Source: Pokkaliibacter sp046614695 (GTDB lineage: Bacteria; Pseudomonadota; Gammaproteobacteria; Pseudomonadales; Balneatricaceae). Taken from it: DNA of 64,000 nucleotides. The notes below the pieces were generated by a model, which worked only from the letters and a program-made list of their open reading frames with translations, made no database searches and was not told the origin of the DNA. Shown here piece by piece: positions 18,488 to 27,866 of this stretch. The first letter of the stretch is position 1, and every line of letters starts with the position of its first letter. Made by a program: the position numbers and the translations under genes. The DNA lies in assembly GCF_046614695.1 (NCBI RefSeq), contig NZ_JBKKHQ010000009.1, positions 162,775-226,774 of the forward strand, written 5' to 3'.

Positions 18488-19696
18488 CTATACAGATCGC
18501 TCATGAGTTGTGCGTGCCCACAACATTAAAGCCAGACCAATCAGTCCACAGCAAAAGAAGGCCGCAGGCATCAACAGCACGGTGCCGTCATAAAGCCGTC
18601 CGACCGGAATAGCGATCAGTACGGCCAGCCCACTGGAAAAAGATGACATCAATGAGGCGCCCGTACCGGCGACACGGCCCAGGTACTTCATGCCCAGCGC
18701 ATTGACGTTACCGAATAGCAACCCCGTGGCGAACATCAGGAAAAAGCCTCCCAGCAAGAACACGGGCAAAGGCGGCGCACCATCGAAATACAAGCTCACC
18801 AGCCACAACACGGCGGCTGCGCAGGCCATAATTCCCAGCGCCGTGGTAATCATTTTCTGCATACCAAAGCGCATCACCCAACGGCTGTTGATGAAGGAAG
18901 CCACACCGCTACCCAACGCCAGCAGCGCAAAGTACAACGGAAAATGCTCACCGGCATGATAAACATCAGTGAAAATCGCCTGAGAAGTGCTGACATAACT
19001 CAGCAAGGTGCCAAACAACATGCCGGCAATGAGGGTACAAACCATCACCCGCGGATGACGAACGATAAGTCCGCAGGTTTTCACCAGCGTGACCGGGTGC
19101 AAACGAATGCGGTTTTCTTTAAGCAGGGTTTCAGGCTGGCGAATCATCAGCCAGGTCAGCGCGACGGTCGCCATCAGCAAATACAGCCCGAAGATGGCCC
19201 GCCAATCGGCGATAAAGAGAATCCCCTGACCGATGGAAGGCGCAATCATGGGCGTGAGGATAAAGATCATCATGATGAAGGACATAATCCGCGCCATGGC
19301 ATCGCCTTCAAACTGATCGCGAATCAGCGCCCGGGAAGCAATCTTCGGCCCGGCAACGCCTACCCCCTGAATCACTCGGCCAATGAGCAGCATTTCAAGG
19401 CTGGTCGCACTCGCCGCCACCAGCGAACCCAGCAGATAAATGCTGATACCCAGTACAATCGCCCGTTTGCGCCCGATGGCGTCGGCCAGAGGGCCAAAAA
19501 CAATTTCCCCCATCGCCATACCCAGAATAAACAGCGAGACAATCAGCTGAAGGTTGCGGGCATCCGGTACATTCAGCGTGTGCTCAATGGCCGTAAAGCC
19601 CGGTAAAAGTGCATCGATCGATAAGCCGGTGAGCGACATCATCAGGGCGAACAGCGCGACAAACTCAACCAACCCCAGCGCGGGTGATGTTTTCAT
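18488..19696 (-). CDS. MFS drug efflux transporter, Bcr/CflA family
   Basis: Twelve-helix proton-driven exporter of the inner membrane, 402 aa. Landmarks: N-terminal LPGFTAIEHTLNVPD, motif A GPLADAIGRKRAIVLG, and VIQGVGVAGPKIASRALIRDQ in helix 5, which matches the drug:proton antiporter signature. Bcr/CflA members export bicyclomycin, chloramphenicol or sulfonamide-like compounds; the substrate here is not known. It is transcribed alone on the minus strand. Confidence 0.88.
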   Translation of the reverse strand: MKTSPALGLVEFVALFALMMSLTGLSIDALLPGFTAIEHTLNVPDARNLQLIVSLFILGMAMGEIVFGPLADAIGRKRAIVLGISIYLLGSLVAASATSLEMLLIGRVIQGVGVAGPKIASRALIRDQFEGDAMARIMSFIMMIFILTPMIAPSIGQGILFIADWRAIFGLYLLMATVALTWLMIRQPETLLKENRIRLHPVTLVKTCGLIVRHPRVMVCTLIAGMLFGTLLSYVSTSQAIFTDVYHAGEHFPLYFALLALGSGVASFINSRWVMRFGMQKMITTALGIMACAAAVLWLVSLYFDGAPPLPVFLLGGFFLMFATGLLFGNVNALGMKYLGRVAGTGASLMSSFSSGLAVLIAIPVGRLYDGTVLLMPAAFFCCGLIGLALMLWARTTHERSV

Positions 19697-19943
19697 AAAA
19701 GGACAACCTTCAGGCAGTGCGTGATGAAGCGTCTATACTCATGGCGATGGCTCGTGATGTTCCGCCCGATGAAGACGGTCAATCCACAAAAAAGCAGTAT
19801 AGCCAAGGCTCCAGCAGGCCAGTTTCGGGGTTTCAGTCACACAACACCAATACTTACTGCGCAACAGTCTGACTCGTCCTTTGTCAGCGCCCGCTTTATC
19901 AGTAAACTCCCCGGCAGGAATCACTTTCTACGGAACAGGATGC

Positions 19944-20792
19944 ATGACTTTATTTCGCGCGAACGCCCGCCGCTTTTCACCGTTACTGGCTGCAGTCGGC
20001 CTGAGCCTGATGGCCCTACTGCCCACTGACGCCTGCGCTAACCCGCCGCCACCGCCGAAAACTCCCGTGGACCGCTTGTATGAGCAAAGCCACATGGAGG
20101 ATTTTCTGATTGCCGCAGAAAGTCGTCGCGGCTTGCTGGTGAGCCTTGCGACACATTTGCCAGTGCCCCCGGATGTTGCCCAGATGGAAGCACTGATGAG
20201 TAATGTGCTGATGCTGGAGCCCATGAGCGCTCGCGCACGGGAGTTGCTGGCGAAAAGCTATAACCCTGTTCCTGCCAGCAAGGCCATCGCCTTTGCCAAA
20301 GACCCTGTCCATCACAAACTGCTGGGGTTGGAAGCCGAGGCCAGTCTGCCGATTTATCAGCAAAACGTCCGGGACTACCTGGAAAGCCTTGATAAAGCCC
20401 CCCTGAGTAAAGAGCGCCTGGCGCTGCTCGCCAAACTTGATGAGCAAACCCGCTCCAGCGAATGGATGACGGCGATTCTTCTGCAGCTGTCTGAATCACT
20501 GAAAACACAGGCGGCTGAGCAGGAGGACTTCAAATATATTAAGCGCAAGGATCTCGATAGCATGATCGAGAACCTGAAAAACGAAGCACAGAACTACGAG
20601 AAGAGCCGCCCGGGGATGCAGTTTCTGGCCTATGCCTATCGCGACGTGAAGGATGCAACCCTGCAAAAATTCTCGAATGACCTTGCCAGCGATGATGCCC
20701 AGTGGATGATCAACCTCAGCAAAACTATCGTAATGCAATCCATGACGCCGAGTATTGATCTCTACGCTCAGCGTTTTATCGACAAGCTCTGA
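19944..20792 (+). CDS. Exported hypothetical protein
   Basis: 282 aa from the ATG that gives a clean signal peptide (MTLFRANARRF, a hydrophobic core, then cleavage near DACA-NPP); a longer in-frame start would bury it. The mature protein opens with a proline stretch and is then almost entirely helical and charged, with repeated Leu/Lys/Glu heptad-like segments (QTRSSEWMTAILLQLSESL, KDLDSMIENLKNEAQNYEK). I recognise no named domain. It is probably a periplasmic helical protein, expressed alone, with a shared terminator against wrbA. Confidence 0.65.
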   Translation: MTLFRANARRFSPLLAAVGLSLMALLPTDACANPPPPPKTPVDRLYEQSHMEDFLIAAESRRGLLVSLATHLPVPPDVAQMEALMSNVLMLEPMSARARELLAKSYNPVPASKAIAFAKDPVHHKLLGLEAEASLPIYQQNVRDYLESLDKAPLSKERLALLAKLDEQTRSSEWMTAILLQLSESLKTQAAEQEDFKYIKRKDLDSMIENLKNEAQNYEKSRPGMQFLAYAYRDVKDATLQKFSNDLASDDAQWMINLSKTIVMQSMTPSIDLYAQRFIDKL

Positions 20793-20810
20793 GCATTTTC
20801 TTCGAGTACA

Positions 20811-20837
20811 AAAAAACCGGCCTGAGCCGGTTTTTTT
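20811..20837. terminator. Bidirectional terminator between the exported hypothetical gene and wrbA
   Basis: AAAAAACCGGC-ctga-GCCGGTTTTTTT is symmetric, so it serves both convergent genes. Confidence 0.88.
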
Positions 20838-20849
20838 ATGAGGTGAGAT

Positions 20850-21431
20850 TTATCGTGCCGCCATCCAGCGCAGTGCTGATTCAGAAATCCGGATACCAAA
20901 TTCACGTGCGGTATCCAGATCACCGGGCAACGGGCCTTCATCAGTGGAAGCATCCGAGGGTGACTGAGTCATCAAACCGGCTGAGCTACCAAGATAGTTA
21001 ATGTCATTGCGCCCGGCGGACTTGGTGTTGGACGGCAGCATACCGGTACCGATCCACAACATGCCGTGCTGCATCGCCAGCGTCATCAGGTAATGCAGGG
21101 TCATATCCTTGTCACCGTTCATTGAAGCGGAGTTGGTGAAACCTGCCGCCATCTTGTCTTTCCAGTCCAGTGCAAACCAAGGCTTGCTGCTGGCATCCGC
21201 CACCTTTTTGAACTGCCAGGATGGCCCACCCATATAGGTTGGTGTGCCCATGACGATAGCATCACAGACTTTGAGCGTTTCCCAGCCACCGTCGGGCAAG
21301 TTGCCGTCAGCATCAATCTCAAGTAGTTGTGACTCCACCCCTGAGACAGAGCGAATACCTTCCAGCACAGCCTCCGCTACCTTGGCTGTGTGTCCATAAC
21401 CGCTGTGATACATCACTACGATGCGTGCCAT
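20850..21431 (-). CDS. wrbA: NAD(P)H:quinone oxidoreductase, WrbA family
   Basis: FMN flavoprotein that reduces quinones by two electrons, limiting redox cycling. The start is moved to the ATG after a perfect GGAGGA ribosome site, giving 193 aa and the family N-terminus ARIVVMYHSGYGHTAKVAEA with the FMN phosphate loop. Other landmarks are AIVMGTPTYMGGPSWQFK and MAAGFTNSAS. The C-terminus is close to the usual WrbA length of about 198 aa. It is monocistronic on the minus strand. Confidence 0.9.
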   Translation of the reverse strand: MARIVVMYHSGYGHTAKVAEAVLEGIRSVSGVESQLLEIDADGNLPDGGWETLKVCDAIVMGTPTYMGGPSWQFKKVADASSKPWFALDWKDKMAAGFTNSASMNGDKDMTLHYLMTLAMQHGMLWIGTGMLPSNTKSAGRNDINYLGSSAGLMTQSPSDASTDEGPLPGDLDTAREFGIRISESALRWMAAR

Positions 21432-21861
21432 AACTTCCTCCTTTAAGTGCTTCAACCTGCCGATAACCAATAAGTCATAGCAGCATTAATAACTCAGATG
21501 ACCTATAAGGGCAGATATCAGGCAAGACAATTCTTAGGAAAGCCCAAGCAACTTATATCAGCGCAACTTCTCACTTCAGTCTATTGTGTTTCTTTCCATT
21601 AACCCATCATCTCGATATTTACCCCACCGACTCTGATAGAAATTTCTAAAAACACGAAAAGTCTGATCAGGCGTTACTCAACCCCCAAGAAACAAAAAGC
21701 ATTACTTTTTTTTGAACAAAAATAACCACGAAACCAGGCTGAAACAGTCTATTTTTTACAATGAAAGAATTACTTTTCTTACTCGGTAAATATCACAGAA
21801 AGCCAGAACTTATTTTTCAAAATAAATTATAAAAACCTTACATTTCAACAACTTAAAAAAT
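21432..21861. other. AT-rich upstream region of the BON gene
   Basis: About 430 bases without a gene, strongly AT-rich with A- and T-tracts. It carries the wrbA promoter on the minus strand at the left. At the right it is the upstream control region of a sigma-54 promoter, where an enhancer-binding activator and IHF would be expected to bind. No activator site can be named. Confidence 0.5.
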
Positions 21862-21877
21862 TGGCACGCTCTCTGCT
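21862..21877 (+). promoter_or_regulatory. Sigma-54 (RpoN) promoter of the BON-domain gene
   Basis: TGGCACGCTCTCTGCT matches the -24/-12 consensus TGGCACG-N4-TTGCW at every position except one (C for the first T of the -12 element), with GG and GC in exact spacing. The start of transcription would be near 21889, about 30 bases before the start codon. Confidence 0.8.
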
Positions 21878-21918
21878 CTAGTAATTCCTGCAAACCACTG
21901 TGAAAAGGAGCTCACATC

Positions 21919-22614
21919 ATGAAACGTACATTTAAAACAGCTATCGCTACTGCCATTATCGCTTCAATGCCTGTACTGGCTAATGCCGATACCATGAAAA
22001 GTGATACGGACATGAATAAGGTGGACACTCAGTCAACTGAAATGACCAAAACCGGTGATGCCACCAAGGTAAATGGTCAGAATAATCTTCATGCCAAATC
22101 CGATGATTGGAAAGGCGAAATGAAAGATGCCTGGTTGGATGGCCGTATTGAAACGGTATATCTGATGAATAAAAACCTGAACCCTTTCGATATCGATACC
22201 GAAGTCGAAAAAGGTGAAGTTACCCTGACCGGTAACGTTGATTCAGAAATCAATAAATCACTGGCAGGTCAGCTTGCCGAAAACATCGATGGTGTTACTG
22301 GTGTGAAAAACAACCTGACCGTTAGTACTGACAATGATGTCAGCATGAATGATGACGACATGGATGCTTCCGGAAAGTCTTCCTTCATGGCAAAGGTTGA
22401 TGCTGCCACTACCACAGCAACAATCAAAACCAAGTTCTTGATGGATTCCGATATCTCCGGTACTGCCATCAATGTAGATACCGCACCCAGCGGTGAAGTT
22501 ACCCTGACCGGCTCTGTTGACTCCAAAGCAGAGAAAGATAAAGCCATTCAGGTTGCCAAAGACGTTGACGGTGTGAGCGATGTTGTCGATCACCTGACCG
22601 TTGCGGCCAAGTAA
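21919..22614 (+). CDS. Periplasmic BON-domain protein (OsmY-like)
   Basis: 231 aa. A signal peptide ends near VLANA-DTM (residue 24). Two BON domains follow, about 65-135 and 160-230, each with the EVTLTG(N/S)VDS strand and the (V)DGVxxVxxxLTV end. BON proteins of this kind are periplasmic, bind membrane phospholipid and are induced by osmotic or envelope stress. An AAGGAG ribosome site precedes the ATG. A near-consensus sigma-54 promoter drives it. It is followed on the same strand by a DUF1328 membrane protein and a DUF2383 protein. Confidence 0.88.
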   Translation: MKRTFKTAIATAIIASMPVLANADTMKSDTDMNKVDTQSTEMTKTGDATKVNGQNNLHAKSDDWKGEMKDAWLDGRIETVYLMNKNLNPFDIDTEVEKGEVTLTGNVDSEINKSLAGQLAENIDGVTGVKNNLTVSTDNDVSMNDDDMDASGKSSFMAKVDAATTTATIKTKFLMDSDISGTAINVDTAPSGEVTLTGSVDSKAEKDKAIQVAKDVDGVSDVVDHLTVAAK

Positions 22615-22736
22615 TTCACCCGGCAGTTAATGAGACGTACTGAAGAGTGAATGTTAACGCGGCATCCAGCCGGATGCCGCCCACAGGATGCAAAGCCCCC
22701 AATTGATGGGACATAGGCTTTCCAAGGAGTTTGGTT

Positions 22737-22904
22737 ATGCTTTCATGGGCACTGATTTTTCTGGTATTGGCGCTGGTAGCCGGCGCTCTGGGTTTTGGTG
22801 GTATTGCTGCGGCATCTGCCGGTATCGCTAAAATTCTGTTCATTATCTTCCTGGTGATGTTTGTCGTCTTCCTGATTCTGGGTCGTCGACCACCACGGGT
22901 GTAG
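22737..22904 (+). CDS. Small DUF1328 membrane protein (YtjA family)
   Basis: 55 aa, two hydrophobic helices: [20 protein letters not shown], then [19 protein letters not shown], ending in a basic tail GRRPPRV. This is the DUF1328/YtjA pattern of tiny inner-membrane proteins found beside osmotic-stress genes. An AAGGAG ribosome site lies 12 bases before the ATG. It sits 122 bases after the BON gene and may share its transcript. Confidence 0.85.
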   Translation: MLSWALIFLVLALVAGALGFGGIAAASAGIAKILFIIFLVMFVVFLILGRRPPRV

Positions 22905-23207
22905 CACCGTCAGGGTTGCGTCTTTAACCCGATCCTGACTTGTTAAACGGTAGGCAGAGCAATGCTCTCCTACCGCTCTCAGGCCTGATAACAGGGCCAC
23001 CTCAATACCCAACCCATTTGTCCCCCCTGTTAGATCAAACACAATGCCACTCACTAGCGACTGGCTCTGCCTAATCGGGGGCTAAAGGATAATTTTTCGA
23101 TACGGACTATCGAACAAATGGCAGCTTACCTCGCCGCCTCACAGCCGGTTACCAGACACACTGATCGGCAAATTAAGAGCAGGCGACGGTGACAAAGGAG
23201 TATCAAC
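22905..23207. other. Intergenic region before the DUF2383 gene
   Basis: About 300 bases without a gene. I see no second sigma-54 site and no strong terminator, so read-through from the BON promoter is possible. A separate sigma-70 promoter cannot be excluded. Confidence 0.4.
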
Positions 23208-23681
23208 ATGTTGGATAAAACAATTTCTGAAAGTGATGCAAAGGCTCTCGCCTCTTTTCTCGACATTTGCGAGGACGCCAAATCGTTTTACCTGCACGCC
23301 GCAGAAAAAACCGACGATGAAGCACTGAAGCGCCTGTTTAATGATCAGGCAGCCTCCCGCGATGCCATCATCCGTGATCTGCGCCCGGAATATGAAATCC
23401 GCATGAAGGAGCCTCTGGAAACCAAAACCACCATGACTCACAAATTGCACGAGTGGTACGCTGATATGAAAGTGGCAGTGACTCGTGAGGCCAAGGAAGA
23501 TTATGTCCTGGTGAAAGAGCTTGAAGAGGTGGAGGACAAAACTCTGGTGGAACTTCAGGAAACCATCCATGAAGTACAAAGCCCGGAGCTGGAAAACCGC
23601 CTGAATCTGCAGTTAACGCAGATGCATAAGGCGCATGACCGCATGATGAATATGAAAGACAACATGCCGAAAACGCACTGA
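23208..23681 (+). CDS. DUF2383 / PA2169-type four-helix-bundle protein
   Basis: 157 aa, cytosolic, ferritin-like helical bundle without an obvious di-iron motif set. The pattern ICEDAKSFYLHAAEKTDDEALKRLF, then QAASRDAIIRDLRPEYEIR, and a C-terminal helix ending QMHKAHDRMMNMKD is that of the DUF2383 stress proteins. Such genes often accompany BON and DUF1328 genes, as here. Its biochemical role is unknown. An AAGGAG ribosome site precedes the ATG, and a terminator follows. Confidence 0.8.
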   Translation: MLDKTISESDAKALASFLDICEDAKSFYLHAAEKTDDEALKRLFNDQAASRDAIIRDLRPEYEIRMKEPLETKTTMTHKLHEWYADMKVAVTREAKEDYVLVKELEEVEDKTLVELQETIHEVQSPELENRLNLQLTQMHKAHDRMMNMKDNMPKTH

Positions 23682-23707
23682 TCCACTGACAGTGCATCGC
23701 AAAGAGA

Positions 23708-23731
23708 AAGGGAGCTGAGGCTCCCTTTTTT
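23708..23731. terminator. Terminator between DUF2383 and ompW
   Basis: AAAGGGAGC-tgag-GCTCCCTTTTTT, T-run on the plus strand. The minus strand also has a T-rich tail, so it probably works for the convergent ompW too. Confidence 0.85.
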
Positions 23732-23749
23732 ACGTCCGTACGACCTGAT

Positions 23750-24391
23750 TTAGAAGCGGTATCCCGCACCGATCATAAAGGCCACCGGGTCGATCTCGGT
23801 TTTGATCTTCTGGCGAGAGCCTCCGGCATTGAAGGTGACGTCAGTGTCGATATCCATGTACCAGACTGAGGCATTGGCGTAGATGTTATCAGTCAGCTTG
23901 AGATCCACACCCGCTTCGGCTGCCAGCCCCCAGGAGCTGCTCATGTCCAGATCACTGAGCCCTGCAGACTTGCCGGTGCTGGAGAAGTCTTCATCAAAGA
24001 AGAAGGTGTAGTTCACCCCCAGCCCGACATAAGGACGAATCGCTGAATCTGACTGGCCGAAATAGTACTGGCCTAGCAGTGTGGGTGGCAGATGTTTCGC
24101 CGAGGCAATTTTACCCACGCCGTTAAGGCTAACACTGTGGTTGAAAGGCGTTGCTGCTACCAGCTCAACACCCCAGTTATCAGTGACCATGTAGCTGAAA
24201 GTCAGGCCCAGCTGGGTATTGTCAGTCAGGTTAAATTCGCCAAGGCCCAGTACATCGTCACTGCTCTCATGGGGGCTAACATTCAGCGCACCAGCACGGA
24301 CGATAATATCTCCCGCCTCATGGGCAGAAACCGGTGCGATCAGCGCAGCCGAGACTGCAAGGGCACATAAACTCAGCGCTGCTTTTTTCAT
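23750..24391 (-). CDS. ompW: Outer membrane protein OmpW
   Basis: Eight-stranded beta-barrel of the outer membrane, 213 aa from the ATG after a GAGGAAAA ribosome site; a start nine codons earlier would disrupt the signal peptide. The signal ends near APVSA-HEA. Family landmarks: GDIIVRAGALNVSP, LTFSYMVTDNWGVELVAATPF, PPTLLGQYYFG, RPYVGLGVNYTFF and a C-terminal aromatic, GAGYRF. OmpW is linked to passage of small hydrophobic compounds and to salt, iron and oxidative stress responses. Confidence 0.92.
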   Translation of the reverse strand: MKKAALSLCALAVSAALIAPVSAHEAGDIIVRAGALNVSPHESSDDVLGLGEFNLTDNTQLGLTFSYMVTDNWGVELVAATPFNHSVSLNGVGKIASAKHLPPTLLGQYYFGQSDSAIRPYVGLGVNYTFFFDEDFSSTGKSAGLSDLDMSSSWGLAAEAGVDLKLTDNIYANASVWYMDIDTDVTFNAGGSRQKIKTEIDPVAFMIGAGYRF

Positions 24392-24555
24392 GGCATTTTC
24401 CTCAATAGATTCTGACACTTGGGCCGTTCTCGATTGAGGAGCAAATTACCACTCTTGCACGGTCTGACTATTGATCCTGCTCAATAGCTGCCAAGGCGTT
24501 GCAAAGGATGTCCGTCAAAGATTGATCCAGCGCAAAAGATTCGCCCTTAACCCCC

Positions 24556-25767
24556 TTAAATACGTTCAATAGCGCTGATAAGCACCTCTAGCGCCGCCGC
24601 GACGTCTTCTTTGATCACCGCTTCTGCGGGGTGATGACTGATACCTTTGGGGCTTCGGATAAACAGCATGCCAATATCGGTAATCGCTGCCATCGCCATA
24701 GCGTCGTGCCCTGCTCCGCTCATCAGTCGATAGGCCGGGTGCCCATTGGCGACGAGCGCATCATCCAGCAACTGCTGTAATGATTCGGCACAGGGCGCCG
24801 CTGGCGCTGCGTGAGTTTCCTTGATGCGCACTTCACCACTTCGAGAACCGACCGTAGTGATGATGCCAGCCTCAATTTCCGCCCAGGCGCGATCACGGGA
24901 GGTATCTATCGGGCTTCTGATATCGACGCTGAACAGCACTTCACCTGGAATCACATTCACCGCGTTGGGCTTGCATTCCAGATGGCCGACGGTCGCCACC
25001 AGATTCCAGGTACGTGCTTTCTTCTCGATCATGGCGATGATGTGTGCTGCAATGACCAACGCATCCTTACGAAGATGCATCGGCGTTGTTCCTGCATGAC
25101 CCGCCTGACCGGAAATCGTCACGCGCTTGCGACGAGCGCCAGCGATCGCGGTAACGGTGCCCAGTGCCAAACCTTCATGCTCCAGCACAATGCCCTGCTC
25201 GATGTGTACTTCCAGATAGGCTTTGACGGATGCCGGACTGCGTGCCGCATCACCAATGTTTTCAGGCTTCAGGCCAAAGCGCTTAAAGGCATCTTGCATG
25301 GAAACGCCATCAGCATCCTTGATGGCAAACCAGTCCTGCTGCCAGGTGCCTGCGACAGCCCGGCTACCCAAAAGCGTCGAGCCAAAGCGCGTGCCTTCTT
25401 CATCAGCAAAACCCACGACTTCCAGCGCAAATGGAAAACGCTTCTGCCGGGAATGAAAGCTGGCGATGGCTTCAATGGCGAGCACCACCCCAAGAATGCC
25501 ATCGAAGCGTCCGGCATTCGGCACGGTATCCAGATGCGAACCAAGAATCACGGCAGGGGCATTGTCACTGTCACCTTCATAGCGCCCCCAAAGATTACCG
25601 GCCGCATCGACGTAGGAAGCCATGCCCGCCTGTTCAATCCAGGTAGCCACTAATGTGTTGGCCTGCTGATGTTCAGGGGTGAGGTAAGCACGGAGAATGC
25701 CTCCCTCCATCGCAGAGAGCGCGGCCAACTCATCACAGCGAGCCAGTACGCGATCAATATCCATCAT
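24556..25767 (-). CDS. Allantoate amidohydrolase / M20 family amidase-hydrolase (AllC/HpxK type)
   Basis: Dinuclear metal-dependent amidohydrolase, 403 aa, of the N-carbamoylase/allantoate amidohydrolase group. Metal-binding pattern: GSHLDTV (H78), D89, DEEGTRFG (E123-E124) and a C-terminal GAGHDAMAMA. Context decides between allantoate and other N-carbamoyl substrates. It is the last gene of an operon with a PucG-type aminotransferase and an HpxW-like oxamate hydrolase, so allantoate to ureidoglycine is the likely reaction. Confidence 0.83.
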   Translation of the reverse strand: MMDIDRVLARCDELAALSAMEGGILRAYLTPEHQQANTLVATWIEQAGMASYVDAAGNLWGRYEGDSDNAPAVILGSHLDTVPNAGRFDGILGVVLAIEAIASFHSRQKRFPFALEVVGFADEEGTRFGSTLLGSRAVAGTWQQDWFAIKDADGVSMQDAFKRFGLKPENIGDAARSPASVKAYLEVHIEQGIVLEHEGLALGTVTAIAGARRKRVTISGQAGHAGTTPMHLRKDALVIAAHIIAMIEKKARTWNLVATVGHLECKPNAVNVIPGEVLFSVDIRSPIDTSRDRAWAEIEAGIITTVGSRSGEVRIKETHAAPAAPCAESLQQLLDDALVANGHPAYRLMSGAGHDAMAMAAITDIGMLFIRSPKGISHHPAEAVIKEDVAAALEVLISAIERI

Positions 25768-25812
25768 GCCGCTCCTTGTTCAGTTAAGAAGGAATCCACA
25801 TCAGTGAATGGC

Positions 25813-27042
25813 TCAGTGACCCGCATAATGAGCCAGTGCCGCTTTCACACCGCCGCTCGCCTCACAGGCATGTCCGGCCAGTCGCAGGACTTGCTCCAGA
25901 GCTGCGAGGGTCGTTAGCACCGCATCCTTGCGGGCGTTATAGCCCATGGTGCCGATACGCCAGATCTTGCCGTGTAACGGACCAAATGACGTACCAATCT
26001 CGATACCAAAATCATTCAGCAGTGCACCGCGCACCTGATCGCCCTGCACAGTTGAGGGGATATACACGCCGACCACATTGTTCATTTTGTGCCGCAAATC
26101 ACCGAAGGGCTCTAGCCCAAGCCCCTGCACTCCTGCCAGCATGGCATCACCATGCAGCTTGTGCCGGGCAATGGCTTGATCGCGGCCTTCTTCAACAATC
26201 AACCGTGCGCACTCCCGGGCACAATAGAGCATGCTGGTCGCTTCGGTATGATGGTTAAGCCGCTCCTCACCCCAATAATCCAGAATCATCGGGATATCAA
26301 AATAGTTGGAGCAGATGACGGGCTCATCGCCATGTTGATGGGCCGCTGTCGCGATACCGGCTTCCACATGCCTGCGCTTGCGCACCCAGTCCACGTAGCG
26401 ATCACTTAAGGTGACCGGAGAACTCCCGGACGGGCCCGCCAGACATTTCTGCAGACCACCTGAAACAGCATCCAGCTCCCAGGCATCGGTATCCAGCGCA
26501 TTACCACCAATTGAGGCCGTCACATCCGTATAGAAAAGCACATCGTGCAGTCGGCAAATGGCACCCAGCTCTTCCAGCGGTTGCAGCATGGTGGTCGAAG
26601 TATCGCCCTGCACGACCGCCAGCATTCGTGGCCTGATACGGACAATGGCCTCTTCGATTTGCTGCGGGTCAAAGACTTCCCCCCATGGCACTTCAATAGT
26701 GTGCACCTTGGCGCCCGCGCGCTCGGCGATTTCACACAGCAGTAGCCCAAAACGGCCAAATACCGGAATCAGCACATCATCTCCAGGGCGCAGCGCCGAT
26801 ACCATCAAGGCTTCAATTCCGGCCCGGGACGTCCCGTCAATCAGTAATGTCCACTGATTCCGGGTGTTAAATACCTGACGATACAGCGCCATGGTTTCAT
26901 TCATATAGGCCGTCATCGCCGGGTCATACTGGCCAATCAGCTGGGCAGACATCGCCCGCAGTACACGTGGATCAGCGTTAATCGGGCCGGGCCCCATCAG
27001 CAGGCGTGGTGGCGGGTTAATCGGTAATGAAGCAATACTCAT
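25813..27042 (-). CDS. (S)-ureidoglycine-glyoxylate aminotransferase (PucG/HpxJ type)
   Basis: Class V PLP aminotransferase, 409 aa, probably transferring the amino group of ureidoglycine to glyoxylate to give glycine and oxalurate. Landmarks: N-terminal PPRLLMGPGPINADPRVL, the PLP lysine in SGGLQKCLAGPSGSSP (K199), and C-terminal HGKIWRIGTMGYNARKD. The QKCL-GPSG block is characteristic of the PucG group rather than of plain serine-glyoxylate enzymes. It lies 10 bases from the permease gene and 45 from the amidohydrolase gene. Confidence 0.85.
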   Translation of the reverse strand: MSIASLPINPPPRLLMGPGPINADPRVLRAMSAQLIGQYDPAMTAYMNETMALYRQVFNTRNQWTLLIDGTSRAGIEALMVSALRPGDDVLIPVFGRFGLLLCEIAERAGAKVHTIEVPWGEVFDPQQIEEAIVRIRPRMLAVVQGDTSTTMLQPLEELGAICRLHDVLFYTDVTASIGGNALDTDAWELDAVSGGLQKCLAGPSGSSPVTLSDRYVDWVRKRRHVEAGIATAAHQHGDEPVICSNYFDIPMILDYWGEERLNHHTEATSMLYCARECARLIVEEGRDQAIARHKLHGDAMLAGVQGLGLEPFGDLRHKMNNVVGVYIPSTVQGDQVRGALLNDFGIEIGTSFGPLHGKIWRIGTMGYNARKDAVLTTLAALEQVLRLAGHACEASGGVKAALAHYAGH

Positions 27043-27052
27043 GTCGGACTCC

Positions 27053-27865
27053 TTAACCCAATACCTGAATTAACATACGAACGCCGGTAATCATCAGCGC
27101 CACAGCGAAGATTTTCTTCAGCATGGCCTGATCAAGCCGCTGACCAATCGCGACGCCGAGCGGCGCACAAAGCACGGTTAACGGCACAATCAGAATCAGC
27201 CCCGGAAAATTGACTAACCCCCAGGTACCGACAGGTGCATCAGTCGGCGAAACGCCCGTGACCAGCATGGTGATCACTCCGGGCAGTGCAATCAGTAAGC
27301 CAAAGGCGGCAGCGGTGCCGACAGCCCGATGGGCAGCCACATTGAAAGCCGTCAGCAGAGGCACGCCCAGCGTGCCGCCGCCAATACCGATCATCACGGA
27401 GAGCCCGCCGACAATCAGTCCAAGAACACGCTGGCCCCATACCGAAGGCAAGGTATCCGCCAGCGGTTTTGCCTTGGCCCGGAACAGCATGTTGAGCGCG
27501 ACCAGTACGGCAATGACACCGAACATCAGCGTCAGCCAATGGCCATTAATCCGGGTCGAGACAACCGCTCCCAGAATAACGCCCAGGACGATACCGGGTG
27601 CCCAGCGCTTCAACAGCTCCACATCCACATTGCCACGACGGTGATGGGAGCGAATGGAAGAAATCGACGTTGGGACAATTGTCGCCAGCGAGGTCGCGGT
27701 TGCTACCGACATGGCAGTCGCCGGGCTAATGCCCAGGTGCTGAAACATCCAGAACAGCACCGGCACGATCACAATACCGCCGCCAACTCCTAATAATCCT
27801 GCGAGAATGCCTGCGACAACGCCCGTTGCCAGCAATCCCAAAATCACAGGTAGCCACTCAGCCAT
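27053..27865 (-). CDS. TSUP (TauE/SafE) family membrane transporter
   Basis: Eight-helix inner-membrane permease, 270 aa. The N-terminal half has LLGVGGGIVIVPVLFWMF, and the matching repeat in the second half is IGIGGGTLGVPLLTAFN, the two TSUP signature repeats. Family members export sulfoacetate, sulfite or other small organic anions. Here a role in moving a small dicarboxylate such as oxalate or oxamate, the end products of the operon's pathway, is plausible. Its ribosome site (GGAG) lies inside a 15-base tandem repeat. Confidence 0.85.
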   Translation of the reverse strand: MAEWLPVILGLLATGVVAGILAGLLGVGGGIVIVPVLFWMFQHLGISPATAMSVATATSLATIVPTSISSIRSHHRRGNVDVELLKRWAPGIVLGVILGAVVSTRINGHWLTLMFGVIAVLVALNMLFRAKAKPLADTLPSVWGQRVLGLIVGGLSVMIGIGGGTLGVPLLTAFNVAAHRAVGTAAAFGLLIALPGVITMLVTGVSPTDAPVGTWGLVNFPGLILIVPLTVLCAPLGVAIGQRLDQAMLKKIFAVALMITGVRMLIQVLG

Positions 27866-27866
27866 A

